This document shows positions 38,155 through 51,500 of a stretch of DNA of 64,000 nucleotides, piece after piece; within the stretch, counting starts at the first letter, position 1, and the number at the start of each line of letters is the position of its first letter. The notes under the pieces are model-generated. The model searched no databases. It saw only the letters and a program-made list of their open reading frames with translations, and had not been told where the DNA came from. The position numbers were made by a program, and so were the translations under genes. Origin of the DNA: Viola odorata (lineage: Eukaryota; Streptophyta; Magnoliopsida; Malpighiales; Violaceae); the NCBI GenBank assembly GCA_963691705.1, contig OY829544.1, positions 7,075,501 to 7,139,500 on the forward strand, given 5' to 3'.

Positions 38155-38400
38155 CGGCTCTTCTAATTTTCTTTTGGACATGACCAGTTATGTTAGAAGA
38201 ATTTGAACCGTTCAATAAAATTGGATGGATGAGATTAAAAATTCAAGTCATTAATGAGTTGACCATTTGTTGAATTTTATTGACTGGTCAACTCATTAAT
38301 GACTTGAATTTTTAATCTCATCCGTCTAATTTTATTGAACAGTTCAGATTCTTCTAACATAACTGGTCATGTCCAAGAAAAAATTAGAAGAACTCAATCC
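38155..38400. mobile_element. Foldback MITE (long hairpin)
   Basis: An almost perfect palindrome with arms of about 110 bp. The left arm (about 38158-38268) runs from GGCTCTTCTAATTTTCTTTT to AGTCATTAATGAGTTGACCA. The right arm (about 38285-38396) is its reverse complement with a few mismatches. The loop is only about 15 bp. GTTTTTT tracts flank both sides and may be the target duplication, but homopolymers make this uncertain. Confidence 0.85.
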
Positions 38401-39490
38401 GTTTTTTCCTGAATTCGAACGAGTAAACCGTGATATAGGATAAATCACGTTATCCAATCTTCCAGCGAACTTCCTCCTTAACTTTCGAGCCCTGAGCTAT
38501 AATTGCTCACATATTTTATCCACATTATTCTCTTTGGATGCTTCGCATCTCACCACGTAAGATCACAGAGCACGACACGTGTCGAAAACCCACTTCAGAA
38601 ATGCCATGGGATGGGTGGTTTTAGAAATAAATGGACCGTGTATGGTCAAAATACTAATCATAGTTTAGCTCTTAATTATTGGATCTCTGTATATAACAAA
38701 TCATTGTCAACTATAGTCGGAAGATTCATGTGAAGTTCTGATTACTCCTACATTTAAAACCTAATCCTACATTATTTTTGTTTAAAAAAGTTGCTTAGCG
38801 TAAAGAATAGGTCAAAAGTCACAATCAGTTGCAATTCGATACAATTAATCAAGGCATCAACAACAATGTTTTAAAAATAAACAAATAAATTATCGATTAA
38901 AACTCGAATTTTTTAATCAAAACATCATTCTTTTTATTTTTTAATCATAGTTAATATCTATCGTATTATTCTAAGATTTTGATACGACATAGCTTGAAAT
39001 CTAATTTTAAATTAATTTGTAAAGAGCCAATGTATGAAATCAAACAATTAAGATTGATAAAAGTCATGTGGCCTCTATAAGATCAACTAAGGACACTTTC
39101 TTTGAAGCATCACCTTCACAAAACAATCAATTGTAGCACATGGTTTTCACATTAAGGTAGCTTACATTTCTTGAAAATAGAAAAATAGAAATCAGAATGT
39201 ACAAAACGAATAAAGATAACGGAATATTCCAAAGATAAACCATTTAGCATTTATTTTTCCCTTTTTAAATAAAATACAAAATAAAAGCCTAATTGTTTTC
39301 AATCTGACTAGGACCAAAAGATAAGCACGAATCGATAAGCACAGAACAGAGCAGAACAGGACCGTCTCTCTGTTTTTTTCCTCAAGAAAAAAAAAAAACA
39401 CCTGCATTAGAAAATTAAGAAACGGACCCTGTACTGTAGATAAGGACCCCATGATTACATTTTTCGTTTTTTTATTCTATTTTCTTTTAT
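38401..39490. other. AT-rich spacer
   Basis: No gene or clear element is visible. Confidence 0.4.
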
Positions 39491-39491
39491 C

Positions 39492-39498
39492 TATAAAT
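39492..39498 (+). promoter_or_regulatory. Probable TATA box of the J-protein gene
   Basis: TATAAAT lies 217 bases before the ATG at 39715, in a C/T-rich leader context typical of plant core promoters. Inferred from sequence only. Confidence 0.5.
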
Positions 39499-39714
39499 AT
39501 CACCTCATCTCCTCCCTCATTTGAATGAATCTCCATATCAGTTTTTATCTCTTCTGCAAATCTTTGATCACAATATTTCCGTAAATCTCTTATCTTTTCT
39601 CCATCCTACAAACCTTTTTTTTATTTAAGACACGCAACCCATTTCAGTTTCAAATCAAACAATTGAAACTGCCCATTTGGTTAAATTTTCGGGGATTTTG
39701 AGGAAGAATCAATC

Positions 39715-40921
39715 ATGGCGAGTGCCGCGGTGGGTATGATTGGAGGGAATGGATGTGCTGGATCTTCATCATCTTGGTTTCAGATCAAGAACAGGAACAA
39801 GAACAAGAGGAATAATACAAGGAGGGACAGAGTCAGGATTGTCTGTTCTTCTTCTGCTGTAATGGATCCGTACAAGACTCTTAAGATCCAGCCCGGCGCA
39901 TCCGAGTCTGAGGTCAAAAAAGCCTTTAGACAACTTGCTCTGCAGGTAAAACTATGACTACACCCTTACTTATTTTATTTTATTTTGATTGATTTGATTT
40001 ATTCAAAAGTGAATGAATTTTATCGATTGATTTCCTGTCATGGGATTTTGATGATTGATCCTTGTTTTTTGGGGTTCTGATTGCAGTATCATCCAGATGT
40101 ATGCAGAGGAAACAATTGTGGTGTGCAGTTTAGCCGAATCAATGAAGCGTATGATGTATGTGTTCTTGTCCTCTCTGTTTTTTTCCCCCATCTTTCAGCT
40201 CAAATTTAGTTCTTTTCATAATTTTAAATTATTTTTGATCGAGTAATAATTGGTATTAAAGTGCTCCTGGATTAAGACCCATCGATTGCATTTCCAACCA
40301 CTTTTGTCTCTTTTTTCGCGTGGAGAGGAGAAATCTGTGTGCGGAAAACCAGAAGGTTTCCTTGAGGAAATGGTTTTTATGTATTAAATACCCTTTTTTT
40401 ATGAGGAAATGTTCTCGTTCTGTATGAAAGAGAATCCTTGTTGTCTAAGGATTGAATTGAACGGTTAATCCTTTTTCGCAACGGATTACTGATTATTTTT
40501 AGAGTTGGTAATAATATGGTGGCACACGTGTCGCTACACTACTGGACTCAAAAAAGGATATTAATTGGAAATGAAAAAGGTGACCTAATGATTGTGATGG
40601 GCCAGGCCATATGAGGCATGAAGATGGGCACGCATCATCTTATTGTGTGGCCTTTTATCTTTTGGGCCCATTATTCAGTGTCCTTTCAGCACCATAAAAA
40701 AATAATTTTCTTTTTTCTTTCTTCAGGTTGTGATGGATAGTTTGAGAGGTGAAACGGATGAATCGAATACAGTGTACGGGACTTATGAGGCGTATGATGA
40801 AGGGGCGGATGAGCCGATGAGGGGAATGAACGATCCAGATTATGACATGTGGGAGGAGTGGATGGGATGGGAAGGAGCTGGGATTCGTGATTATTCATCC
40901 CATATTAATCCTTACATTTAA
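39715..40921 (+). CDS. Small chloroplast-type DnaJ (J-domain) protein
   Basis: Exons 39715-39945, 40087-40155 and 40727-40921 join to 165 codons (164 aa), with GT-AG borders. Residues 1-48 are Ser/Arg/Lys/Asn-rich like a plastid transit peptide. The J domain starts at [10 protein letters not shown] (51) and holds the HPD tripeptide at 79-81, which stimulates Hsp70 ATPase. The C-terminus is acidic with Trp/Met ([12 protein letters not shown]), as in the plant DnaJ 8/AtJ8 chloroplast group. There is no Gly/Phe, zinc-finger or C-terminal substrate domain, so it is a type III (DnaJC-like) J protein. AtJ8-type identity is from memory of the family, not a search. Confidence 0.88.
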
Positions 40922-42586
40922 ATTGAAAAAAGAAAAGTGTACATATATACTTGACTCTTCTACCCATATCTTTTTTTACCAGAAAAGAAATGGTAGGGAT
41001 TCCACTGCTTGTAGATAATAGAGATGTGGGGATTAAGGAAATGGAGTCATCACTGTTGTTCCTCTCGTGTACATGATGAATAATTCACAACCATTCGTTT
41101 GCATTTGCGTTTTCCTATTTTATAAATAAATTAATATCTATATTATTGCTTGATTCTGGATTGTGGGGTCTGTGGGTGCGATGCCATCCTAATACAATAA
41201 TTCACAAATGTTAAGTAGTGAGTACATTGCGTTTCATGAATTTTGTGAAAATAGTGCGTTAAAAGAAATTTTAGATAAACTCTCAAATCGGTTAGTATAT
41301 ATTATTTTAATCGATTATTTAACCGATAAAAATTTGATCAATTTTTTATTATTTTATTGAATAAGATATTAAGAAATTAACCAGGGGTTTACTATTATCT
41401 TTTATTATCTCAAGCTTCATTAATTTATGTTCTGACCTGAGTAGCATAGGGTATATGGAATCCCCTGTGAATCTGTGTTAGAAATGATAGGACATTACTC
41501 CTCACGACTCCCTTTATCTCTGAGTGATCCTGAATAAATTCTACTAATCAACTTTACTATGGTGTCCAAATTTATCATTTAAATAACCCTAGAGTTGTAT
41601 AGGGTTAAATGGAGTGAAAAAGGGTTTCCCATGAGTTGGAAAATGAAAACTATTCACTACCCCACGAGATTTGTGAATAAGTGATGAGGAATAAAGAATA
41701 TCCGTTTTTATGCAATACAGGTTGTATTGAGCTCATCATGGTAGATGACGTACACTATTGATAATTAAAAATGTTATATTTATTTTGTTAATCCGGAGTA
41801 TTAGTTTATTTCTATTAATAAAATAATAATCATTATTCATAGCATCAATCGATATTTATAGTCTCAATTAGATCACTCGTGAGACTTAATTGAAAAGTGA
41901 GTCAATATTATTCGTAGTGCTAAATTGGTACAAATAGAAAACTTTAAAAATTATGGAGTCAACTTTAAAATTTATGGACTAAATCCATAATAACCCAGTA
42001 TTTGCAGGATGGATTTGAACGATTACTGTAAAATTCAAGTGCTCGTGCAAATTACCTGATGTAATGTAAGAGTTGCGTCCAACAATAGGCCGTGAGCCAA
42101 AGTGGATTGCAGAATGCAGCACTCAACAAAACACTCTTACATAAGAAACGCAGCAGTCAAGGATTCAAAACCGAAAAGAAATAGACATTTAATGCACAGC
42201 TCATAATGATCTGGGCAGCTTTGTATGCTCTAATAACAAGTTACAGAGAGATGCCATTTTTGTTGACGTATGAAACTTAAACAAGAATTACAGAAATACC
42301 AAAAAGAAGATCCCCTAGTGATCAGTTCAGAATTTTTAGCATGATTTTAGGAGGATTTTGTGACTGGTTGACTCCACATCTATAATACTTGTTTTTTCCC
42401 CCCTTCTGATCAGTTAACGGGCTTGGGCCGAAGCGAGGCTTGGGCCTATGCTTGAAATTAAGCATGTATTAGACTTTACCTTTTACTGCTTCAAATTACA
42501 AGGAACAATCAATCAAATACATTTTCATTTGTAACAGCATTATTGCAGCAGAGAAGTGATCTATTACCTCTGTAGCTAGACTTGCA
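40922..42586. other. Spacer between the J-protein gene and the RLP relic
   Basis: The first 200 bases probably include the J-protein 3' UTR. Beyond that the sequence is AT-rich spacer; I see no gene. Confidence 0.4.
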
Positions 42587-44830
42587 TTACATAAAGTGCC
42601 ACCAAAGGTAAATCTTGTCTTCTACTCTCTGTAGGAACTGGAAGTATGTAAACCTCCAATTCCTATTGAACGACACAGTAACATAAAACCATTCAATCTC
42701 AAATCCATGACTGCCACTTTCTTTCCCATTCTCCTTGCTAGGCGTAGCTACTGGATCGTCACTGCAATTGTTGGTGAGCGGCTTCCCACATAGCTCATTG
42801 CCCATGAAGCAAGATGATTCAAAGGCTTGAATTTGAGTCCCAAAAGGAATTCTTCCTGATAACTTGTTGTAGGATAAATTCAAGTGCTCAAGAAAGGTCA
42901 AACTTGATATGCTCCGAGGAAACTTACCAAGGAGTTGGTTGCTGCAAAATTCAAGAGATTCTAGTGATGTCATAGAACCTATATTCTTGGGAATTCTTCC
43001 ACTCAAGGAATTGTGTGATAAATTCAATGACTTTAATGCTTTCAGACTTGCAATCTCTCTGGACAATCGGTTACTAGAAAGATTTACACTCTTAACAAAT
43101 CCATTACTCCTTTGATTAGAATCTGCATGGAGTCTCTCATGTATGAAGTTTTGATATCTCCATACTTATAAGGCAAGAAAGAAGCTGGAGTGATGTCAAC
43201 GGATTCATTCATGTCTACCATGGCATTGAATTTACTAAGACATGTTGGTATGGTACCGTAGAGATCGTTATTCGCAAGGTTTAAGATATGCAAAGAGGTG
43301 TCATTGCTAATCTCTTGAGGGATGCTCCCACAAAAAATTATTCGTCCCCAAATCTAAAATAACTGAATATGAAAGTTTTTCTCCAATCCACCTTCGAATC
43401 TTTCCCTCCAATTTGTTCTCGTCAATGTCAGGTGTGACCAAATAGCTACTACAGTACTTTCAAATGACAAAGGTAATTTACCAGACAAAGGATGTCAGCT
43501 CGTTAAAACTTTCAATGGAATCGGGAATGCTACCATTAAACTTAATTGTAATTTAACTTGAGCACTTTCAAGTTTCCCCAACTATTCCTACAATTTGATA
43601 TCGCTCCATCCAAAAGAATTTTTTCAAGGTTGAGAATTATCAGCCAATCAGCATAGGATGCTCTGTTAAAAATCCAAATCCAGCACTGTTAAATTCTTTA
43701 AATAAGGAAGCCATGTTGGGAATCGAGGCCCCACATTAAAATTAAAATTAAAATTAAAAACTTCTCTCTGCTCTCTTCTCTCTCTCTTCCTCTACCTCCC
43801 AGCCTTTGGTCTAAGTAAGATGAAATACCCTTTACCTTTCCAATTAAATGCAGGAAAGGTCCACGGATGGTGGCAATTGTAATTTGATTTCCGGATTTGT
43901 GGGGATCTGATTTCCCCTTATTAGGGTTCCAAGAGAGAATTTTCCTTAATTTCACTCCCATTTCTCCATCTAAGTCTCTACATCAAATACTCTTTGTTTC
44001 TTTCTAAGGTTAATTTTTCCTCTTTAAGTCTTGGTCTTGTTCTTACAAGTAAATCTCACTAGGGTGAGTGTTTCTTATGTGTTTGTTATAATTTACATGA
44101 CTGACTCTTTTGTTTGCTCTTCTCGAAATATTCTGTACTCATGGACAGCTCGGCTTCATCTTCAGTGATGAGAGGAAAAGAAAAGTCGGTGGTGGATGGG
44201 GGCTGTGGTGCCATTTGTGTTACAGTCATCGGAGATTGGTGAGGGCGAGAAGCTTCTGTTGGGACGGGTTGCGACCGAGAGCGGTAAACGTTCCTTCTTT
44301 TTTTTGCGGCCAGTTTGACAAGTTTGAACAAATGCAAATCGATAGAAATTTGTTCTTGTTCAAGTTTGCGTAAGAGCGGAATTATCAGCGGGTGGTGGAA
44401 GTTCGTCTTGGCTGTTTGATAAATTGGTGGTACCGGAAACAGTGGATGGAGAAGCACAGTTTTCCAAAATAGAGGTTAATGCACAAAAATCTAATGAAGA
44501 AGAAAACAATTAAGGAAAATTTCCTCTTAGCACCCGGGAAATCAGATTAAAAATGCCACCACCACCCCTGGACAGAAGAGAGAGAGAAGAGAGAGGTTCT
44601 TCCAAATCCAGCACTGTTCAATTTTCCAGATAAGGAAAGCCATCCCAACTACAACCTTACAAGTGGAGGAAGAGGCATCATTCAATTTGCAAACATGACC
44701 CTCCATTGAGTTGTCACTTATATATGCAATTTCTAAATCTGAAAGCCTTCCAAAAAAGAGTTGCCAGATAGAACAAATTTGTGAGATTTCCTAGTTGAGG
44801 AGGAATATAATAAAATTTGGATTCTGAAAA
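42587..44830 (-). pseudogene. Decayed LRR receptor-like protein relic
   Basis: Minus-strand remnant of a more distant RLP of the same class. The last open piece (42587-43066) has LRRs, the LRRCT with GNELCGKPLTNNC, and a tail FQFLQRVEDKIYLWWHFM. The transmembrane helix is deleted (FYVTVSFNRNWRFTYFQ where intact copies have about 14 more hydrophobic residues). Further 5', 43084-43740 keeps LRR phrases (NVGPRFPTWLPYLKNLTVLDL) in broken frames. After an insertion (43745-44600), 44600-44830 shows a second, frameshifted copy of the WLPYLENLTVLDL repeat and then a jump back to an N-terminal phrase (PPQLGNLTNLFYL), so large internal deletions have occurred. Not functional. Confidence 0.85.
43745..44600. 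other. ~855-bp insert within the RLP relic
   Basis: This stretch is not RLP-like. It starts with (ATTAAA)n, then a CT-rich block (about 43755-43800), and ends with a GA-rich block (about 44575-44605), so its ends are roughly inverted. It is flanked by two diverged copies of the same LRR piece (around 43675-43712 and 44605-44645). Open frames of 123 and 87 codons on opposite strands cover the middle, and I recognise neither. It may be a captured or transposed fragment. Confidence 0.5.
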
Positions 44831-45150
44831 TATGGAGTAGTATTTATTTCAAATCATTTAATTTTATAAGACGCATGTTGTTTAACCGGTAAACATAAAA
44901 ATAAAAAGAAAATATCTCCCTAATTTTGCAAATATTAAATTTAATAAATCTATAATTGTTGTATTAAAAATTATATATTCATTTTTATTTAAAAAAGAAG
45001 ATAAATAATTAATATTATTTATTAATTAATAATCACAGAAAATAATAATTACTGAATTTACTTACGTGGGTTGCTGGTTACCCATTCATTAGTGAGTTCC
45101 AAGTTCCAACTGTACATGACTCTGAACCCGCCAACTCAGTGACCCGTATT
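44831..45150. other. AT-rich spacer and MRS2 promoter side
   Basis: No gene. It leads into the C/T-rich leader of MRS2 at about 45170. Confidence 0.4.
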
Positions 45151-45876
45151 TCTTGTGTTACTCTATTTTTTTTTACTTTCAATTTCATTTTTTCCTAACC
45201 TCCGAACTCTCTTCCTCTCCTCCGCCATCAAAAAGCCCATTTTCACTTGCGCACATCAAAATAACGAGAACCAACCAATCACAGCCATAGAATATACTTA
45301 CCAACCATCTGCATCAGTATCACTACTTCTTCTGCTGCATGACATGCTGCATCAGTCTCCCCCTATTCACCAAATCCGTATCTGCAGTCTCATGAATTAC
45401 TGGTACGCAATCTTTCCTTTTCTGCTGGTTTTTTTTTCCTTTAATCGATTTCATTCGTTAATTGCCTGCCCCTCTACAGTTTCAATCAGAGAAACGGGGA
45501 AATCAACGGCTGCAATTCGGTTTGATTTGAAGGCCCATCACCCCCACCTCCCTGATTTTTCCGTTGGAGGTAACTAGTTATCTTCTTACTCGATTCTTGG
45601 GTTTCTTTGAATTATGGATGTATGAGATTCAATTGTTCATTTCTTTTCTTCTTTCACTAGGGTTTGCTGTTATTGTTTGTTATGGTGCTGTAATTACTTC
45701 AAATTTTATATGATGGTTATTGAATTCTTGTCTTTCATTCTTTTTGCTCCATTCTGAGCCAACCTTTGTCGGGGCAATTGGGGTGGTGATTGGTATGGCA
45801 TAGTTTTTCTGGGTTCTATTATCCACTGTAGGTAATCTTGTCTACTTCCTGTGATAGCATTTGCAGGTGGTTATTA

Positions 45877-48238
45877 ATGGCAGACCTAAAAGAGCGCCTG
45901 CTCCCTCCAAAACCTGCTTCAGCTGTGAACCTTAGAGATTCATCTTATCGACCTTCGTCCTCTGGCCGCCAACCTTTCCATACTATGGATGTTCTTAATT
46001 TGAAGAAACGTGGCCAAGGTCTTAGATCTTGGATCCGCGTTGATTCATCAGGTAATTCCCAGGTTATCGAGGTTGACAAGTTTACAATGATGCGCCGTTG
46101 TGATCTACCTGCTCGTGATCTGCGCCTGCTTGATCCTTTGTTTGTTTACCCCTCAACGATCCTTGGTAGAGAGAAGGCTATTGTTGTAAATTTAGAACAG
46201 ATTCGGTGTATAATTACGGCTGATGAGGTTCTACTGCTAAATTCCCTCGACAGCTATGTGTTGCAGTATGTTGTGGAGCTACAACGAAGATTGACGCAAC
46301 CTGGGGTAGGTGAGGTTTGGCAGACACATGGTGGTGATTTGAACCAAAGAAACAGGAACTTTGACAATGCATTTGGGAACACATCCCCTGATTACTTGCC
46401 CTTTGAATTTAGGGCTCTTGAAGTTGCTTTGGAAGCTGCCTGTACATTCCTTGATTCTCAGGTGTGTAGGATGGAACTTTAAATCTAGAAACTCTGATTT
46501 CAACATGTCATGTGAAACACTACTATTATCAGCTTTGCCCTTGCTTAAGTCTTATTGAAACTGTCGCTCTGTTTCTTCTTACTTCAAAGCATGCATTGCT
46601 GAAGTTATGTTAAGTATGTGTATTGTTCTTTATGAACAATTTATTTATCTATTTATTTTTTATTTTTCCATTTTATTATGTTCCATGTTGAAAGACGTTT
46701 TACTTGTGTCATCTACATCACGTCTTTCTCATTTGTGTCTATATAGAGCTATATCTCTTGGTCTGCGTAGTTGATCTGTTGAATAATGGTGATGCTTGTT
46801 TTCAACTGTTATAAGTTGCATACCTCTATTAGTTGCTGATATATACCCATCTCATTGCAAAGAAGAACAAGTTAACTAATGTCCTTTGTAGTCTCTCCTG
46901 TAGTTGTTTGTGTGAATTGGATTTTTTGGTGTTTACAGAATATTAATTATTTGGCTCTGCAATGAACTTAGCAAATATAAGAATGACAACAGGAAGGACA
47001 ACCTGTTATTGGTCTTGTTTAAAAAAGAGAGACATTTTCTTTGCATACAGAGTTTTCTATGCAATTACAGCCTTACTGTACTGCTAATGTTATTTGCACC
47101 ATAGGGTATTGTAGTTTATTCTGCTGTCTTTAAATGGCTTATTGTCTTTAACTTTAGAGTTAGTAACTCATTTAAAACTGGCACTCTTCCAAAGGCTGCA
47201 GAACTAGAAATTGAAGCATATCCGTTACTAGATGAACTGACATCAAAGATCAGTACATTAAACTTGGAAAGGGTGCGTCGATTGAAAAGCAGACTTGTTG
47301 CCTTGACTCGGAGAGTTCAGAAGGTATTGTTTTCATACCTAGTTTTTCTACTTATAGTTAATATTCCTTGCTGTCTTCTTACTTCTCTTTGGGTTTACAT
47401 GTATTTAGGTTAGGGATGAGATTGAACAGCTTATGGATGACGATGGAGATATGGCTGAAATGTATCTCACTGAAAAGAAAAGTCGGATGGAGGCATCACC
47501 ATTCTACGGTGATCAGTCTTTGATGGGATTCAGATCTAATGATGGAGGGATGTCTGTCTCTGCCCCTGTTTCTCCTGTTTCATCACCTCCTGAGTCTCGG
47601 AGACTGGAGAAAAATTTGAGTAGTGTGAGGAGTAGACATGAGAGCATGAGGAGTACAGAAAGTGCTACAGAGAATATAGAGGAGCTGGAGATGTTGCTGG
47701 AAGCATACTTTGTTGTGATTGATAGCACCCTAAACAAGTTGACATCGGTACAGTGGCACCCACTATAGCTATTTCCATTTGCACATTCTTTTTATAGCAT
47801 GATGATAACAGTAAATATTTTGTCTTTTTATTGCTGCTTTCAGTTGAAGGAGTACATTGATGATACAGAGGATTTCATTAACATTCAACTGGTACATGTC
47901 CTCCCACCCCTTCTCTTATGCCTGCTTTGTGTTTATCTTTATTTTTTCTGTTCATAGTAGTTGAGTGGATCAACTGTTGAAGACTCTTTAAACAATTTTA
48001 CTTGCAGGACAATGTTCGAAATCAGCTGATCCAATTCGAGCTCATACTCACAACAGCGACATTTGTTGTTGCCATCTTCGGAGTGGTGGCGGGTATTTTT
48101 GGTATGAACTTTGCGATCCCATTGTTTGATGACCCCGGCGCGTTTAAGTGGGTACTCATCATCACAGGAGTAACTGGAATGATCATATTTTCTGCATTTT
48201 TATGGTTCTTCAAGCACAGAAGGCTAATGCCGCTATAG
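45877..48238 (+). CDS. MRS2/CorA-type magnesium transporter
   Basis: Coding exons 45877-46461, 47195-47323, 47409-47747, 47844-47891 and 48008-48238 join to 444 codons (443 aa), with GT-AG borders. A 5' UTR intron (about 45570-45866) precedes the ATG. The sequence starts MADLKERLLPPKPASAVNLR and continues with RSWIRVDSSGNSQVIEVDK, very like the Arabidopsis MRS2-1/MGT2 subgroup, which is vacuolar in that plant. The long cytosolic helical part is followed by two C-terminal transmembrane helices; the Mg2+-selectivity motif GMN is at residues 399-401, directly after the first. It is convergent with RLP copy 3, with 339 bp between the stops. No lesion is seen. Confidence 0.93.
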
Positions 48239-48577
48239 GTATTCTATACTATACGTGGCTTATAGTTATAGTAGTGAAGAGTGTAGCCATCCTATTGATG
48301 ACATTGTTAATTTCTTTTGTACTTTGGTAGATCAAAATACAGGAGGGAATGAAAAGTCAAGGTCTTCTTTTTCCAGAGATCCTTCAAAAATTTCAATTTT
48401 CTTATTTTCATCTGTCAAGCTCAATGACTCCAGCAAGTTACGAAAATCATGTACAGAACACGAGAAAAGTGAATGATACAACACAACCAACACAACGACG
48501 ATGAAGTGAGAGCAGAAAACATACAAACAGAAACAGAGAAGACACTTTCTGTTCTTATCAGAAAAGACTTAACATTT
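48239..48577. other. Convergent 3' interval between MRS2 and RLP copy 3
   Basis: Holds the 3' UTRs of both genes, which probably overlap on opposite strands. The same interval recurs at 60584-60925, and its RLP-proximal part after RLP copy 2 (about 10010-10190). Confidence 0.65.
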
Positions 48578-51500
48578 TTACTTAAAATGCCACCAAATAT
48601 AAATCTTGTCTTCCACTCTCTGTAGGAACTGAAAATACGTCTTCCTCCAATTCCTGCTAAACAATAAAGGACCCACTACCCCCCAAAACCCAACAATGAA
48701 GCCAAAAGCCAGAGTCACATAAAACCATTCAATTTCAAACCCATGCCTGCCACTTTCTTTCCCATTCTCCTTGCTGTTGGGTATAATGACAGTACCTTCA
48801 CTGCTGCAATTGTCGGTCAGTGGCTTCCCACAGAGCTCATTGCCGATGAAGGAAGATGAATCAAAGCCTTGAATTTGAGCGCTAGAAGGGATCCTTCTAA
48901 CCAATTTGTTGTAGGACAAGTTCAAGTGACTCAGAAAAGTCAAATTTGATATGCTAGAAGGAATCTCCCCGATGAGTCGATTGTTGGAAAGATCAATGAT
49001 CTCTATTGAACTCATCCCGCCAATATCTTTGGGGATTCTTCCTCCCAGCAAATTATGTGACAAATTCAAAGACATCAACCCTGCAAGTCTTGTCATTTCC
49101 TGAGGAATCTCACCAGACAATCTATTGTTAGAAAGATCTACAATTCTCACCAGTCCAAGAATTGTGCTGTATTCTAACATTTCACCTTTCAATTGAAGAA
49201 GCATACTGTCAATAGTTGAATTATTAAAACTACTGAGAATTGGAAGAATCTTCCTAAGATCATTCACGCTGACCATTTCACTGAAGTTGCTGAAACATCC
49301 TGGTATCAAGCCAAAGAGATTGTTATTCGCAAAGTCTAAGATTTGTAAAGAACTGGCTTGGCAAATCTCTTCAGGTATTACCCCATCAAACTTATTTGTC
49401 CGAAAATTCAGTACAACCAAGCTTGAGAAACTTTTGCCAATCCACCTTGGAATGCTTCCCACCAATTCATTCTCACCCAAGTCAAGAGTGACTAATTTTT
49501 CACAATGTTTGAGTGATAATGGTAGTTCACCAGATAAACTGTTATTCCGAAGGTGTAAGTAATTAAGAATACTTAAAGTTCCTATAGATTTGGAAATACT
49601 ACCATTAAACTTGTTGCTGCTCAACTTTACACTCGTCAACCACGGCCACCTCTTCCAGCAATCCGGTAGCTCTCCAAACAGGAGATTTTTCTCAAGGTTC
49701 AGAGCTTCCATCACTTGGTTGCTGGTCTTGTGACACAAGAAGTTGGATATAGTCCCAAACAGTAAATTATTTGAAAGATCTATTGTGTACAACTGGGAAG
49801 AGATATTAGGAAGTAAGCCAGTGATGCGGTTATTTGAGAGATCGAGAGACTGAAACTGGGAAGATTCAGAAAACCAGACAGGAATCGAACTTGAAATTCC
49901 AGAATTTGATAGGTTCAGAGACTGTAAATTCTCTAGCAGAGGAATCCATGTGGGAAATTGAGGTCCAACATCCCAAGACCCCAATTCCAAATCTGTAAGG
50001 CAGATGGGAGGTATCCAACTGGGTCCAACTCTCAACTTCAATTTGTTCCCTGATGCAAGAAACACTTCCAACTTTGAGAGATTTTTAAAGTGAATCTCTG
50101 AAACATCACCCTCCATTGAGTTGTGAGAAATATCTGCCCATTCTAAATTTGAAAGCATTCCAAAATTGACAGGAAGAGTTCCGTTTAGTTTGTTGTTGAG
50201 AAGGTATAAGCTTTTCAATGAAGACAGTTCTCCAAAAGACATGGGGATTGGGCCAGAGATGAAATTATGACCCATGTAAAACTCTTCTAACTTCCTTAAT
50301 TTCCCAATATTGATGGGAAGATTTCCATCCATTTTGTTGGAAGAAAGATCCAGAAAAGTCAAAGAGTTCAACTCAACCAAAGACATAGGAATTGCACCAG
50401 AAATTGAATTATTTCCAAGATCAAGAGAAGCCAGACTCTTAAATTGTCCAAGATCTTTAGTAACCCAGTCCCCAAATAAGCTACAGTTCCTCAAATTCAA
50501 CAACTCTAGAACCTTTGAACCACATCCTAATAAGCTTTCAAAGACCTTATTGACCTCTTGACTAAGTTTTGTATTTGACAAAGACAGACTCCTCAGATTG
50601 CATAGCTTTTTGAATGATGCTGGAATTCCTCCTACAAGTTCGTAGTTGCCTGACAAATCAAGGCTAACTAGAGAGGTCATGTTCCCAATGGAGTTTGACA
50701 GTTTACCATGTAAGTTATTATCAGCGAGGTCAAGGACCTGAAGATTGGTAAAACCATGCAACCACATGGGTATTGAAGAACCAAAATCATTGTCGTTTAG
50801 GTAGAGTTCTGTCAATGAGGTCATGTTTTTGAAATCAATGGTAAGTAGACCTTGAAGATTATTGTATTGTAGATAGAGAGAGCTAAGAGATTTAAGACCA
50901 AAAATACAATTGGGAAATACAGAATCATCAAACTGGTTGCCTGATAAATCAAGGGTGGAAAGCGAAGAGAATGTGACATTGTGAACCGAAGGAGGAACAT
51001 GAGAAACTTGGCAGTTTGAGAAGTCATTTTCGGCAAGGTTGAGGATCTCAAGGTGTCTAAGATCAAATAACCAGTTAGGTACAGAAGCATTAAAAGAATT
51101 TCCAGAAAGATCAAGTTCCCTTAATGAGGTCAAGTTTTGAATCTCACGAGGGAGACTACCTTCAATAAAATTGTACGCTAGACTAAGAGATTTCAAATCT
51201 TTGAAACGAGAAACCCAACTGAAATGTGAGAAGTGGTGGAGAGAGCTAGACAAATCCAGAACCGATAAAGATGAGACGTTGACATTGTGAACCGAAGGAG
51301 GAACATGAGAAACTTGGCAGTTTGAGAAGTCATTTTCGGCAAGGTTGAGGATCTCAAGGTGTCTAAGATCAAATAACCAGTTAGGTAGAGAAGCATTAAA
51401 AGAATTTCCAGAAAGATCAAGTTCCCTTAATGAGGTCAAGTTTTGAATCTCACGAGGTGGACTACCTTCAATAAAATTGTGCGCTAGACTAAGAGATTTC

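Noticed and set aside
43712..43740. TGTTGGGAATC start resembling a copia-type LTR terminus
   Set aside because: On the minus strand it reads NVGPRFPTWLPYL, which is RLP LRR coding sequence, and no matching CA end or target duplication was found.
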